A stretch of 64,000 nt of DNA. Origin: Bradyrhizobium sp. LHD-71 (GTDB lineage: Bacteria; Pseudomonadota; Alphaproteobacteria; Rhizobiales; Xanthobacteraceae). Made by a program: the position numbers and the translations under genes. Below are positions 54,556 to 63,995 of the stretch, one piece after another (the first letter of the stretch is position 1; every line of letters begins with the position of its first letter). The notes under the pieces are model-generated. The model made no database searches. It saw only the letters and a list, made by a program, of their open reading frames with translations, and was not told the origin of the DNA. Where the stretch lies: NCBI RefSeq assembly GCF_031157255.1, contig NZ_JAVIFX010000006.1, positions 62,001 through 126,000 on the forward strand. Reading direction: 5' to 3'.

Positions 54556-55953
54556 TCAAGCCGACTCCCGGACGCGGATGGCGTTGTCCACCAGCGTTTT
54601 GCCGAGCGACCAGACCGCACCCGGCACACGATGCGCGCCGGCGATCACCGAATCGAACGAGCTCTCGATCCATTCGCAGTCCTCGTCGGTGATCGTCAGC
54701 GACGGAAGAATCTTGATCGTGTGGCTGCCATGGCCGGAAACCTGCGTCAGCACCTTGTGATCCTTGAACAGCGGAATGGTGATGAGCTGGCAGAACAGCC
54801 CGGCGCTTGCCGTCTCCAGCACGTTCCACGAGGCCTTCAGCGCAAACGACTTGGGCGGGCCGAATTCGATGCCGATCATCAGTCCCTTGCCGCGGACCTC
54901 TTTCACAAGCTCGTAGCGCGTGACCATGTCGCTGAACGCACGCTGGATACGTGCCCCGCGCAGCGCGGCGTTCTCGATCAGCTTCTCTGACTCGATCACC
55001 TCGAGCGTAGCGATGCCTGCGGCCATCGCCATGTCGTTCTTGGAAAATGTGGAGCCATGAACCACCGCGCGGTCCATGCGGTCGAAGATCTTGTCGAAGA
55101 TCGCCTTGCGCGTGAGCAGCGCGCCGACCGGCACATGCCCGCCCGACAGCGATTTCGACAGCAGCACCATGTCGGGTTCGACATTCCAGTGCTCGATCGC
55201 GAGGAACTTGCCGGTGCGTCCCATCCCGCTCTGAATTTCGTCCGCGACCAGCAGCGTGCCGTATTTGCGACATAGCGCCGCAGCTTGGGGAAAAAAGTCG
55301 TCGTTAGGGATGTTTACGCCTTTTCCCTGGATCGGCTCGAACACGAACGCGGCGACCTGGCGATTCGCCAGTGCCTTCTCCAGGGCGGCGAGATCATTGA
55401 ACGGAACCGCCGTGCAGCCCGGCAGCAACGGCTCGAACCCGGTGCGGAAATTCTTGTCGTCGGTCAGCGACAGTGAACCGTAGGACAGGCCGTGGTACGC
55501 GTGCCCCATGTAGAGAATGCCAGGCCGGCCGGTCGCGCCGCGCGCGAACTTGATGGCAGCCTCGACGCATTCCGTGCCCGAGTTCGCGAAGAACGCCTTG
55601 TCGAGGTACGGCGTATAGGCGAGCAGCCGCTCGGCGAGAATTCCGGCGAGCGTCGAGATGTCCATCTGGACGAGGTTCGGAAGATCGCTGTCCAGTACGC
55701 TTTTCAGCGTGTCGCGCAACACCGGATGGTTGCGTCCGATAGCGAACACGCCAAATCCGGAGAGCAGGTCGAGATAGCGCTGATCTTTGCGGTCATACAG
55801 ATACTGACCCTGCCCCCGCTTGAAGCCGACATCGAAGCCGATCGTCTTCAGCACACGGACGAGTTGTTCGTTCAAGTGGCGCGTGTGGAGCGCCCCACGC
55901 TCGGATTCGCGCTGTTCGAACATCCGAGGCAGGTCCAGTTTTCCACCCGTCAT
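54556..55953 (-). CDS. hpnO: Hopanoid aminotransferase HpnO (class III)
   Basis: A 465-residue PLP-dependent class III aminotransferase: FFANSGTECVEAAIKFARGA, HAYHGLSYGSLSLTD, FEPIQGKGVNIP, PLP-ring Asp D238 in VADEIQSGMGRTG and Schiff-base lysine K267 in LLSKSLSGGH. Location beside hpnN and other hopanoid genes identifies it as HpnO, which makes aminobacteriohopanetriol from the hopanoid side-chain aldehyde (family knowledge). By sequence alone an ornithine aminotransferase-like role could not be excluded. Length fits. Confidence 0.85.
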   Translation of the reverse strand: MTGGKLDLPRMFEQRESERGALHTRHLNEQLVRVLKTIGFDVGFKRGQGQYLYDRKDQRYLDLLSGFGVFAIGRNHPVLRDTLKSVLDSDLPNLVQMDISTLAGILAERLLAYTPYLDKAFFANSGTECVEAAIKFARGATGRPGILYMGHAYHGLSYGSLSLTDDKNFRTGFEPLLPGCTAVPFNDLAALEKALANRQVAAFVFEPIQGKGVNIPNDDFFPQAAALCRKYGTLLVADEIQSGMGRTGKFLAIEHWNVEPDMVLLSKSLSGGHVPVGALLTRKAIFDKIFDRMDRAVVHGSTFSKNDMAMAAGIATLEVIESEKLIENAALRGARIQRAFSDMVTRYELVKEVRGKGLMIGIEFGPPKSFALKASWNVLETASAGLFCQLITIPLFKDHKVLTQVSGHGSHTIKILPSLTITDEDCEWIESSFDSVIAGAHRVPGAVWSLGKTLVDNAIRVRESA

Positions 55954-56090
55954 TGCTCACACTTTTGCTTTGTTGTGACGTCACAGAGGTAAATAGCATC
56001 TGGCCAGGTAGCGTCGAGTACGACTATCTTGCGCCATTGGTTCGAACGATTATTGAGAAACCAGGTTAAGTAAATAGGGCACCTGAGATC

Positions 56091-56699
56091 ATGCGAACGT
56101 TGGTCTTGTCAGGAACGATTCTGCTTGCCGCAACGGCGTCCGCCGCTGCGCAGACCGCCGATCCTGTCGGCGAATGGCTCGTGGAGGACGGCTCGGCGCG
56201 GATCAAGGTCGTCAGCTGTCCCCAGGGACCAAATCAGCCGCCGACGTTGTGGGGCGTTATCTGGGCAGAAACAAGCCCTGGTCGTGACACAGCGAACCCT
56301 GACCCTTCGATGCGGAACCGGCCGATGCTTGGCGTGCCGATCCTGATCAATATGCGGCAATCCGAATCCAATCTTTGGAACGGCAAAATCTACGACGCGC
56401 GCGGCGGCAGCATTTACGACGCCAAGATCAGCCTCAACCGCAAGGACATGCTCGAGGTCCGCGGTTGCGTCGCCAGCATCTTCTGCGGCGGCCAGGACTG
56501 GAGGCGCATCACCGATCCGAAGACGCCGCCAGTTCCGACCACAGCGGCCACGCCTGCTGCTCCGCAGGCTAAAAGTGGTGCGATGGCGCAGTCCCAGCAG
56601 ACCAAGGGGGCGGCGATGTCGAAGGGCGCTTCCTCTGCGCCGGCGGCGGCGGCCGATCCGATCTGCTCAAACGTTAGCAGTCTCGTTCCTCGCACCTGA
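56091..56699 (+). CDS. DUF2147-type secreted protein between hpnO and hpnN
   Basis: A 202-residue protein with a signal peptide (MRTLVLSGTILLAATASAAA). It is followed by a DUF2147-like beta-barrel domain (DPVGEWLVEDGSARIKVVSC, LWGVIWAETSPG, LINMRQSESNLWNGKIYDA, YDAKISLNRKDMLEVRGC), then an Ala/Pro/Ser-rich tail from about residue 150. Two Cys in the domain may form a disulfide. It is periplasmic. Its 3' end overlaps the 3' end of hpnN by 33 bp on the opposite strand. A link to hopanoid trafficking is only positional. Confidence 0.8.
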   Translation: MRTLVLSGTILLAATASAAAQTADPVGEWLVEDGSARIKVVSCPQGPNQPPTLWGVIWAETSPGRDTANPDPSMRNRPMLGVPILINMRQSESNLWNGKIYDARGGSIYDAKISLNRKDMLEVRGCVASIFCGGQDWRRITDPKTPPVPTTAATPAAPQAKSGAMAQSQQTKGAAMSKGASSAPAAAADPICSNVSSLVPRT

Positions 56700-59279
56700 C
56701 ACTTCGCGCGGCTTGCCCATCAGGGCCGGCTGGAACAGCACAGCGGCAAGCAGCGTCGTGGCGAGCGACAGAGCCAGCAGCTTGCCCATGCTTGCCGTGC
56801 CCGGATGGCTTGAGAACCACAGGCTCCCGAACGCCGTTGCTGTCGTCAGCGCACTCCAGAAGATCGCGCGCGTCAGGCTCGACTGCAGAAGATTGGTGCT
56901 GCCGGCGCGCCAGGCGACCACGTAGTAGATCTTGAACGCGACGCCGACGCCAAGCAGCAGCGGCAGCGCGACGATGTTGGCGAAGTTCATCGCTATTCCA
57001 AGCAGCACGCAGATCTCGAGTGTGAGCGCGCCGGCGAGAATCAGCGGCACCAGCGTCAGCAGCACGTCGCCGATGCGGCGGAGCACGACCCACAATAGCA
57101 GCGCGATCGAGCACAGCGCCCAAAGCCCAGCCTGAATGAAGGCGTGTGAAATGGTGTTGCCTGCTTCCAGAATCGAGATCGGTCCGCCGATCGCGGTCGG
57201 CTCGACGGCCAGCACTGCGCGGGCGAATTGGCGCAGCGTCTCGTTATCGTTCGGATCGCCCTTCGGCGTGACCTGAACACGAGTACGGCCATCGCTCGTC
57301 ATCCAGTCGGATACGATCTCCTTCGGCAGGGTCTCGAACGTGATCGGCTTTGCAAGCAGCGAATTCGAGATCCCTTCGAGGGCAACGCGGAGCGGCACGA
57401 TGAAGACGTTCTGCGCCTCGTTGCGCTGGGCTTCGCTGCTCTGCGCGAGCTTGGTGACGGTTCCGGCGAGACGGTTCATTGCATCGGCGCCAGATCCGGT
57501 CTTGCCGGCTGCCGCCTGCTTCAGGCCGGTGCCCGCATCCTTGAGCGCCTCGACGTTTTCAGCGTCAGTCGGCCGTTCGAGCTTGGCCTCCTTGAATGTC
57601 GGTCCGAGGACCTCGGCGGCCTTCTTGATGGCGGCGAGCTTGGCGGGCTGATCCTTGGGCACGAAGAAGTCGATCGACGTCACTTGATCGGCCTCAGGCA
57701 CTTTTCGCAAACGCTCCTCCACCTGCACTGCGGCCTGGCGCGAGGGGGCGATCACATCGATTGCGCTCGCGCCCGACTGCGGGTCGCGGCGAATGTCGAG
57801 ATATGTCGCAACCGACTCAACTTTTGCGCTGCGCAAGTTCATCGGGTTGAAGTCGAACTGCAGGTAGTACAGCAGTGGCAAGCCGGCGATCGCGACGCCG
57901 AGCGTCAGCGCGACGATGGCGATGCGATAACGCTCCATGAATGCATCGACGGGCGCCATGAATGCGTAGCCGAGCTCGTCCTTCTCGCCGGGCGGATTGA
58001 AGAGCACGAGCAGTGCAGGCAGCACAGTGATGCTGCCTAAGAACGCAATCAGCATGCCGGCGCCGGCGATCTTGCCGAGTTCGGAAACGCCCTGATACGC
58101 GGTCGGCAGAAACGACAGAAAACCCAGAGCGGTCGCGACTGCGGCGAGCGACAGCGGCACAGCGCTGTTCTCGGCGGCTTTCGCCAGCGCGTGGTAGAGG
58201 TCGTCGACTTCGTAGCGTTCGGTCCGGTAGCGGATGCTGAACTGGATTCCGAAGTCGACGCCGAGGCCGACGAACAGCACCGCGAACGCAACCGAAATCG
58301 GGTTGAAGGCACCCGCCAGCAGCAGCCCGACGGCGGTCGTGATGGCTAGTCCGAGCATCAGCGCAATCGACACCGCGGCGATGATCTTCGGCGAATGCAA
58401 TGCCATCCAGAGAATGAACAGCACGATCACGCAAGTGATGATCGAGTTGAGGACGATGCCTTCCTGCGTGCTGCCGAACTCGTCGTTGGCGATGGCCACC
58501 GGACCGGTAAGCCGGACGCGGGCCTGATACTTCTCGGCCAGTCCGAGTTCGCTGACGCTCTCCCGTATGGTGTTCTCGGCAGCGCGGCCCGGCTCCAGGG
58601 CGTTAAAGTCGAGCACCGGTCGCACCCGCAGAAAGCCCCGCAGGTCGGATGTCGGCAGCGGACCGCCGTTTGCCAGCTCGCGCCAGGAGAAGGTAGCGGT
58701 ACCTTTGGAAAGAACACTGTCGATCGTGTCGGAGAACTTGTTGAACGGCTTGGCGACGTCATCGATCTTGATTTCGCCGCGCTTCAGTCCGGCGAGCACC
58801 GTGGTCAGCGCCTCGGTCAGGCCGCGCAGGCTCGGATCAGTGGCGAGGCTGCCGATCAAGGGTTCGCCGGACGCGAGCTTTTCAGTGGTCTCCTTGACCT
58901 CGGCAGTCGGAAGAAAAAGCAGACCGTTGTGCTGAAAGAACGGGCTTCCTGCGATGTTTTCAACCAAGCGGAACTGGTCGGTGCGGCCTTCCAGCTTGGC
59001 CTGGAGCTCGCGCGTCGCAAGCGTCGTCAATTCGGCCGTGGGCGCCTCGATCACCGCGATGATCGATTCATGGCCGCCTGGGAACGCCTTCTCATAGGCG
59101 ATTTCGCGCTGGCGCCAATCCAGTGCGGGCGAGATGAGCTTGCTGATGTCGGTGTTGAGCGCAAAATTCTCCGCTGTGTACCAGATCGACAGCCCCGCCA
59201 GTGCGACGGTCAGCAGCACTACGGTCTTCGCATAGTGCGTGCAAACCGTAACTATCTGAACAACAACGTTTTTCAGCAC
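56667..59279 (-). CDS. hpnN: Hopanoid transporter HpnN (RND superfamily)
   Basis: An 870-residue RND/MmpL-like protein with twelve helices in two halves and two large periplasmic loops (about residues 40-270 and 470-700). Membrane landmarks are VLFVGLGVDFGIQFSIRYRT, LGFLSFLPTAYQGVSELGKI and FANIVALPLLLGVGVAFKIY; both halves keep the Gly-Val-Asp/Gly-Val-Ala position of helix 4/10. HpnN moves hopanoids from inner to outer membrane in Rhodopseudomonas and Burkholderia (family knowledge). The start is GTG 59279, preceded by AAGG. Its neighbours hpnO and hpnH support the call. Confidence 0.92.
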   Translation of the reverse strand: MLKNVVVQIVTVCTHYAKTVVLLTVALAGLSIWYTAENFALNTDISKLISPALDWRQREIAYEKAFPGGHESIIAVIEAPTAELTTLATRELQAKLEGRTDQFRLVENIAGSPFFQHNGLLFLPTAEVKETTEKLASGEPLIGSLATDPSLRGLTEALTTVLAGLKRGEIKIDDVAKPFNKFSDTIDSVLSKGTATFSWRELANGGPLPTSDLRGFLRVRPVLDFNALEPGRAAENTIRESVSELGLAEKYQARVRLTGPVAIANDEFGSTQEGIVLNSIITCVIVLFILWMALHSPKIIAAVSIALMLGLAITTAVGLLLAGAFNPISVAFAVLFVGLGVDFGIQFSIRYRTERYEVDDLYHALAKAAENSAVPLSLAAVATALGFLSFLPTAYQGVSELGKIAGAGMLIAFLGSITVLPALLVLFNPPGEKDELGYAFMAPVDAFMERYRIAIVALTLGVAIAGLPLLYYLQFDFNPMNLRSAKVESVATYLDIRRDPQSGASAIDVIAPSRQAAVQVEERLRKVPEADQVTSIDFFVPKDQPAKLAAIKKAAEVLGPTFKEAKLERPTDAENVEALKDAGTGLKQAAAGKTGSGADAMNRLAGTVTKLAQSSEAQRNEAQNVFIVPLRVALEGISNSLLAKPITFETLPKEIVSDWMTSDGRTRVQVTPKGDPNDNETLRQFARAVLAVEPTAIGGPISILEAGNTISHAFIQAGLWALCSIALLLWVVLRRIGDVLLTLVPLILAGALTLEICVLLGIAMNFANIVALPLLLGVGVAFKIYYVVAWRAGSTNLLQSSLTRAIFWSALTTATAFGSLWFSSHPGTASMGKLLALSLATTLLAAVLFQPALMGKPREVSGARNETANV

Positions 59280-60219
59280 TTGCTTTTACCTTGTCCTGTT
59301 TGCCGGCGGACCGGTGTCTGGAGTGACTTGCAGCTATGTGGCGGGATCACACGGCTCAGTGCAAATCGGTCCTAAGCTCAAGACATGCCATTAGTGATGG
59401 CACAGAAATTCGCCTCTGCGGCTGCCGCCCGTAGTGCTTGCGATTGCGCGCAAAATCAAGTTCCGGAGGTTCACGGTCGCGTATTTGGTGAACGCGGATG
59501 GATTTGCGGCAGTTGCAAGATGTCTGTGTTTGTTTTCCGAGTGGCGCGCAGGGCGCAGTGTTCGTCCGCAAAATGTGACCATATTGCGGCAGGTCGCCGC
59601 GGCAGATTGCATCGCAGCCCAGCCGTCTACCAAGAAAGAGCGAAGATCGTTTTTCCCATTCGGACGGTCGATCATCTACAACTAAAGGTGGATTATTTGG
59701 GGGTCGATGTGGCCGAAACGGCGCGGCGAGCGCCAAACACGCCCTCATCGCCGCAAATTTACTAACATTCTAGGCCTGGAGCCTCGGGATATCTGCTATG
59801 CGACACAGAATCGCCAGTCTGCGGTAAGAAGCATCCGAAGCTTACGCCGTTGGTCGTCGGGGCGGCCAACAATTCCAGTCGGCTCCGCGAAATCGGAGCA
59901 AGGGTGGGAGTTCGGAGCTTCTCATCGCAAACGAAAGCGAATTGAACCAAAAGCGGGTTGAAGGCGCTAAAGCTTCTGGGAATTGCCGAAGACGCAACCG
60001 CGTCCGGGGCGTTCTCGTCAAGGATGTGATCGAGGTTTTTGAAACGAGTCGGCCCGGTTGACGTGACCGTCCTGCCGGGCCAGCAAGAAGTTGTTGAGTA
60101 TCGGCTGCCCGTCGAGCTCTTTCGGGCGTGATGTTGGGAAAATGCATTCCCGGCACCTCGCTCGACAAGGTTTGGGTAGGTTTCGCTCAGCTCAACGGAC
60201 GTCCGGAAAGAGTGCGTTT
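59280..60219. other. 940-bp gap between divergent hpnN and hpnH, no convincing gene
   Basis: All frames here (for example 59385-59765 plus and 59356-59748 minus) have Cys/Arg/Ser-rich shadow-like compositions, no ribosome binding sites and no recognisable motif. The sequence is a little lower in GC than its neighbours. One inverted repeat, GGCCCGG/CCGGGCC (60051-60057 with 60075-60081), lies upstream of hpnH. The promoters of hpnN and hpnH must be in this gap; I could not find a clear consensus. A decayed gene is possible. Confidence 0.5.
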
Positions 60220-61371
60220 ATGGCCATACCGTTCTTCAAAGAGATCAAGATCGGCTCTTATCTGCTGAAGCAGAAGCTGCTCGGTCGGAAGCGTTTCCCT
60301 CTCGTGCTGATGCTGGAACCGCTGTTCCGCTGCAATCTTGCCTGCGCCGGTTGCGGCAAAATCGACTATCCCGATGCGATCCTGAACCGTCGTATGACAG
60401 CGCAGGAGTGCTGGGACGCCGCCGAGGAATGCGGCGCGCCGATGGTCGCCATTCCGGGCGGTGAGCCGCTCATCCACAAGGAAATTGGCGAGATCGTGCG
60501 CGGCCTCGTCGCCCGCAAGAAGTTCGTTTCGCTCTGCACCAATGCGCTGCTGCTCGAGAAGAAGTTGAACCTGTTCGAGCCGTCGCCCTATCTGTTCTTC
60601 TCCGTGCATCTCGACGGCTTGCGCGAACATCACGACAAGTCGGTGTGCCAGACGGGCGTGTTCGATCGCGCGGTGTCGGCAATCAAGGCCGCAAAGGCCA
60701 AGGGTTTCTCCGTCAACGTCAATGCGACGATATTCGACAATCATCCGGCCGATCAGATCGCCAAGTTTCTAGATTTCTGCAACGAGATTGGCGTCGGCGT
60801 GTCGCTATCGCCAGGCTACGCCTACGAGCGCGCCCCCGATCAGGAGCATTTCCTCAACAGGCAGAAGACCAAGAACCTGTTTCGGGATGTGTTCGCCCTC
60901 GGCAAGGGCAAGAAGTGGAATTTCATGCACTCCAGTCTGTTCCTCGACTTTCTCGCGGGCAACCAGGACTATGAGTGCACACCGTGGGGCATGCCTGCGC
61001 GCAACATCTTCGGGTGGCAGAAGCCGTGCTACCTGCTCGGTGAAGGCTATGCCAAGACCTTCAAGGAGCTGATGGACACCACCGACTGGGATTCATATGG
61101 CACCGGCAAGTACGAAAAGTGCGCGGACTGCATGGCGCATTGCGGCTACGAGCCGACGGCCGCGCTCGATGCCGTCAAGAATCCGCTCAAGGCAATGAAG
61201 GTCGCCCTGATGGGCGTGCGTACGACGGGGCCGATGGCACCGGAGATCGACCTGACGAAGCAGCGTCCCGCTCAGTACATCTTCGCCGAGCAGGTGCAGA
61301 AGAAGCTGTCAGAGATTCGCCGTGACGAAGGCGCTGCGGCTGTCCAGAAGAAGACTTCGACAGCGGCGTAA
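60220..61371 (+). CDS. hpnH: Radical-SAM adenosyl hopanoid synthase HpnH
   Basis: A 383-residue radical SAM enzyme. The [4Fe-4S]-SAM cysteines are C38-x3-C42-x2-C45 in FRCNLACAGCGKID, followed by IPGGEPLIHKEIGEIVRG and VNVNATIFDNHPAD. Extra cysteines near the C-terminus (CADCMAHCGYEP) form a SPASM-like motif. HpnH adds 5'-deoxyadenosine to diploptene, the first step of C35 hopanoids. ATG 60220 is chosen with GGAAAGAG upstream. The gene converges on hpnG and their 3' ends overlap by 63 bp. Confidence 0.95.
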   Translation: MAIPFFKEIKIGSYLLKQKLLGRKRFPLVLMLEPLFRCNLACAGCGKIDYPDAILNRRMTAQECWDAAEECGAPMVAIPGGEPLIHKEIGEIVRGLVARKKFVSLCTNALLLEKKLNLFEPSPYLFFSVHLDGLREHHDKSVCQTGVFDRAVSAIKAAKAKGFSVNVNATIFDNHPADQIAKFLDFCNEIGVGVSLSPGYAYERAPDQEHFLNRQKTKNLFRDVFALGKGKKWNFMHSSLFLDFLAGNQDYECTPWGMPARNIFGWQKPCYLLGEGYAKTFKELMDTTDWDSYGTGKYEKCADCMAHCGYEPTAALDAVKNPLKAMKVALMGVRTTGPMAPEIDLTKQRPAQYIFAEQVQKKLSEIRRDEGAAAVQKKTSTAA

Positions 61372-62031
61372 TGTTGCGATCGCCCGGTTGAAATCGTGGG
61401 CGGTCCGCATCAGCGACGGAATTACGGAGGGTTTGCGCGCGACGCCGCGCAACACCTTGCGTGGGCAGATGTCGCCGTTCGGCTTCAGCGCATTCAGGGC
61501 CAGTGCGGGCAGGGCGCGTGACGCGGGGTCGTTGATCACGCGCAACGCCGCAAACGGCAGGCCGACCGAAGCCGCATAGGCTGCAGCGATGTGGCTTTCC
61601 ATGTCCACCGCAGTCGCGCCGGTCTGCTCGTGCAGGCTGATCTTGTCGCGCGGGTCGAGAATGACCTCCTCGGCGCCGACGATGGAGCCGCCGACGATCT
61701 TGCGCCGGCCGATGTTCGTGCCTTCGATCAGGGCTTCGCTCAACGCGGGCGCGGTCGCCCAGCGTCCTTCTCCGGTCATGATCTCACTCGCCACGACAAG
61801 ATCGCCGGCTTTCAGCGACGGATCCAGTCCGCCGGCGATGCCGAAAGAGATGATGCCGCGCACGCTGGCGTGATCGAACGTGCCGAGCTGGGCGCGCAAT
61901 TGGCCGGGATCGCTTGAGCTGCAGATGACAGTCAGGCCCTGGCCTGCCGCAATCCGTGCCTCGCTGTAGAGACCCGTGACGATCAGGAGAGGTCGCCCCC
62001 CGGCGGCATCTCGGCTAGCCCCCACACTCAC
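61309..62031 (-). CDS. hpnG: Adenosylhopane nucleosidase/phosphorylase HpnG
   Basis: A 240-residue nucleoside phosphorylase-fold protein (LIVTGLYSEARIA, GIISFGIAGGLDPSLKAGDL, GATAVDMESHIAAAYAASVG, FAALRVINDPASRALP). HpnG removes adenine from adenosylhopane to give ribosylhopane. The GTG start at 62031 overlaps the shc stop (GTGA) and has GGAG upstream, so it is coupled to shc; the longer frame to 62178 lies inside shc. The last 21 codons run antisense to the hpnH end. Confidence 0.92.
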   Translation of the reverse strand: MSVGASRDAAGGRPLLIVTGLYSEARIAAGQGLTVICSSSDPGQLRAQLGTFDHASVRGIISFGIAGGLDPSLKAGDLVVASEIMTGEGRWATAPALSEALIEGTNIGRRKIVGGSIVGAEEVILDPRDKISLHEQTGATAVDMESHIAAAYAASVGLPFAALRVINDPASRALPALALNALKPNGDICPRKVLRGVARKPSVIPSLMRTAHDFNRAIATLRRCRSLLLDSRSAFVTANL

Positions 62032-63995
62032 ATTCCGACTCCGACCGTCCTCGAGTTCGTGTTCCGCAGGTTCCTGTAGCGCGCCAGCGCCCATAACGGG
62101 AAAAACTTCGGATATCCGTGATAGCGCAAATAGAACACGCGCGGGAAGCCCGTCGCAGTATAGCGTGCCTCGTCCCATTCGCCGGCCTTATTCTGCGTTT
62201 TCATCAGATATGCAACCCCGCGGGCGACCGCCGGATGATCGACCTGGCCCGCTGCCATCAACGCAAGCAAGCTCCATGCCGTCTGTGATGCCGTGCTCGG
62301 AGCCTGCGCGTATCCCTTGTAGTCGAGCTTGTAGCTCTCGCCGTCCTCGCCCCAGCCGCCGTCGGCGTTCTGGATGCGCACAAGCCAGTCGGCCGCCTTG
62401 CGGAACACGGGATCGGCGTGGTCAACGCCTGCGGCGTTGAGGGCGCAGAGCACCGACCACGTGCCGTAGATGTAGTTCATGCCCCAGCGGCCATACCAGG
62501 AGCCTTCCGGCATCTGGGTCCGCCTCAGATAGTCGAGGCCGCGGGCCAGCGCCGGGCTGGTCTGCGCGGTCTTGCCAAGTTGCGCCAGCATCGACACGCA
62601 TCGTGCCGTCACGTCTTCTGTCGGTGGATCGAGCAGTGCGGCGTGATCGGAGAAGGGGATGTTGTTCAGATAGTATTCGAGATTGTCAGCATCGAACGCG
62701 GCAAAACCACCGTCCTTGCTTTGCAGGCCCTCGATCCATTCGACGGCGCGGTCGATCGCTGCGTCGAACGTCTTGGTCTGGCCCGCGCGGCGGGTGCGGT
62801 CCATCGCCATGACGACGACGGCGGTATCGTCGAGATCGGGATAATGGGCGTTGTTGTACTGGAACGCCCAACCCCCCGGCCGCACGTCCGGTCGCTTCGC
62901 CGCCCAGTCGCCTTTCACGTCGAGGACCTGTCGCGGCTTCAGCCAGTCGAGCGCCTCTCCGGCCTTCTTGATCGAGGCCTCATCGCCTGCCTCCAGCAGC
63001 GCGTGACACGTCAGGGCCGTGTCCCACACCGGCGAGACGCAGGGTTGGCAATAGGCCTCGTCGCCGTTGAAGACGAGCAGCTTGTCGATTCCGCGCCGGG
63101 TGGTCGCGCGAGGCTCGTAATCCTCGCCATAGCCGAGGGCGTCGTACATCATTACAGCGTTTGCCATCGGCGGGAAGATCGCGCCCATGCCGTCCTCGCC
63201 GTTCAGCCGCTCGGCGGTGAAGCTGAGCGCACTGTCGATCGCGCGCTGCCGCAGACGCTTCGGGAAGAACGGTTCGATCACGCGCAGGATTGCATCGATG
63301 CCGCTGAACAGGGCGAACCACGCCTTGCTCTGATGCGGTGCGCGCCCAGGGGTGCCGACCGTCGCCGGGTCCTCGTGGAACAATTCGTCGATCCGAACAC
63401 CCTTTGGATTTCGAGCGCGTGGCTTCAGCGCAGCGAGCACCATCAGCGGCACCATCGTAGTGCGCGCCCAGTACGACACTTTGGTCAGGTGAAACGGCGA
63501 CCAGCGCGGCAGCAGCATGATCTCGATTGGCAGCACCGGCACGGCGCGCCAGGTGAGTTGCCCGAAAAACGCCAGCAGGAAACGGGTGAACACGTTTACC
63601 TTGGCCGCGCCGCCACGCGTCAGGATCGCCTCGCGCGCGCGCTTCATGTGGGGCGCATCGATATCGTGGCCGATCATCTTCAGCGCGAAATAGGCCTTCA
63701 CGCTTGCGCTCATGTCGAACGCGCCCTCGTGAAACAGCGGCCAGCCGCCATGTGTGCCCTGAATGCGCAGCAGGTAGTTGGCGATCTTGCGTTCCAGGTC
63801 GCTGTCGACCGGCTCGGCGAGGTAATGGCGGAACAGCACGTACTCGGAGGGGATGGTCGCGTCAGCCTCGAGTTCGAAAATCCAGTGGCCGTCGCCCTGT
63901 TGGTGGCCGTGCAATGCGCGCGTCGCGTCGGCGATGCTGGTCTGCACGGCCTTGGGATCGGGCGTCGTCTGTGTAACGGTCGTCGTGTCTAACAT
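62028..63995 (-). CDS. shc: Squalene-hopene cyclase
   Basis: A 655-residue cyclase (also called HpnF) that folds squalene into hopene. The catalytic DXDD motif is D387-L-D-D390 in YPDLDDTAVV. QW repeats are plain, for example QSKDGGFAAF, EGSWYGRWGMNYIYGTW and QNADGGWGED. It is a monotopic inner-membrane protein. The ATG at 63995 overlaps a TGA (63995-63997) that is probably the stop of the preceding hopanoid gene outside the window (inference). It is coupled to hpnG by a 4-nt overlap. Confidence 0.97.
   Translation of the reverse strand: MLDTTTVTQTTPDPKAVQTSIADATRALHGHQQGDGHWIFELEADATIPSEYVLFRHYLAEPVDSDLERKIANYLLRIQGTHGGWPLFHEGAFDMSASVKAYFALKMIGHDIDAPHMKRAREAILTRGGAAKVNVFTRFLLAFFGQLTWRAVPVLPIEIMLLPRWSPFHLTKVSYWARTTMVPLMVLAALKPRARNPKGVRIDELFHEDPATVGTPGRAPHQSKAWFALFSGIDAILRVIEPFFPKRLRQRAIDSALSFTAERLNGEDGMGAIFPPMANAVMMYDALGYGEDYEPRATTRRGIDKLLVFNGDEAYCQPCVSPVWDTALTCHALLEAGDEASIKKAGEALDWLKPRQVLDVKGDWAAKRPDVRPGGWAFQYNNAHYPDLDDTAVVVMAMDRTRRAGQTKTFDAAIDRAVEWIEGLQSKDGGFAAFDADNLEYYLNNIPFSDHAALLDPPTEDVTARCVSMLAQLGKTAQTSPALARGLDYLRRTQMPEGSWYGRWGMNYIYGTWSVLCALNAAGVDHADPVFRKAADWLVRIQNADGGWGEDGESYKLDYKGYAQAPSTASQTAWSLLALMAAGQVDHPAVARGVAYLMKTQNKAGEWDEARYTATGFPRVFYLRYHGYPKFFPLWALARYRNLRNTNSRTVGVGM

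Noticed and set aside
59385-59765. 126-residue plus-strand frame upstream of hpnH
   Set aside because: Cys/Arg/Ser-rich, overlapped by equally long minus-strand frames, no start signals.
60051-60081. GGCCCGG/CCGGGCC inverted repeat upstream of hpnH
   Set aside because: Only 7 bp with a 17-nt loop in GC-rich DNA; could be chance.
62418-63992. 524-residue plus-strand frame opposite shc
   Set aside because: Shadow of squalene-hopene cyclase.
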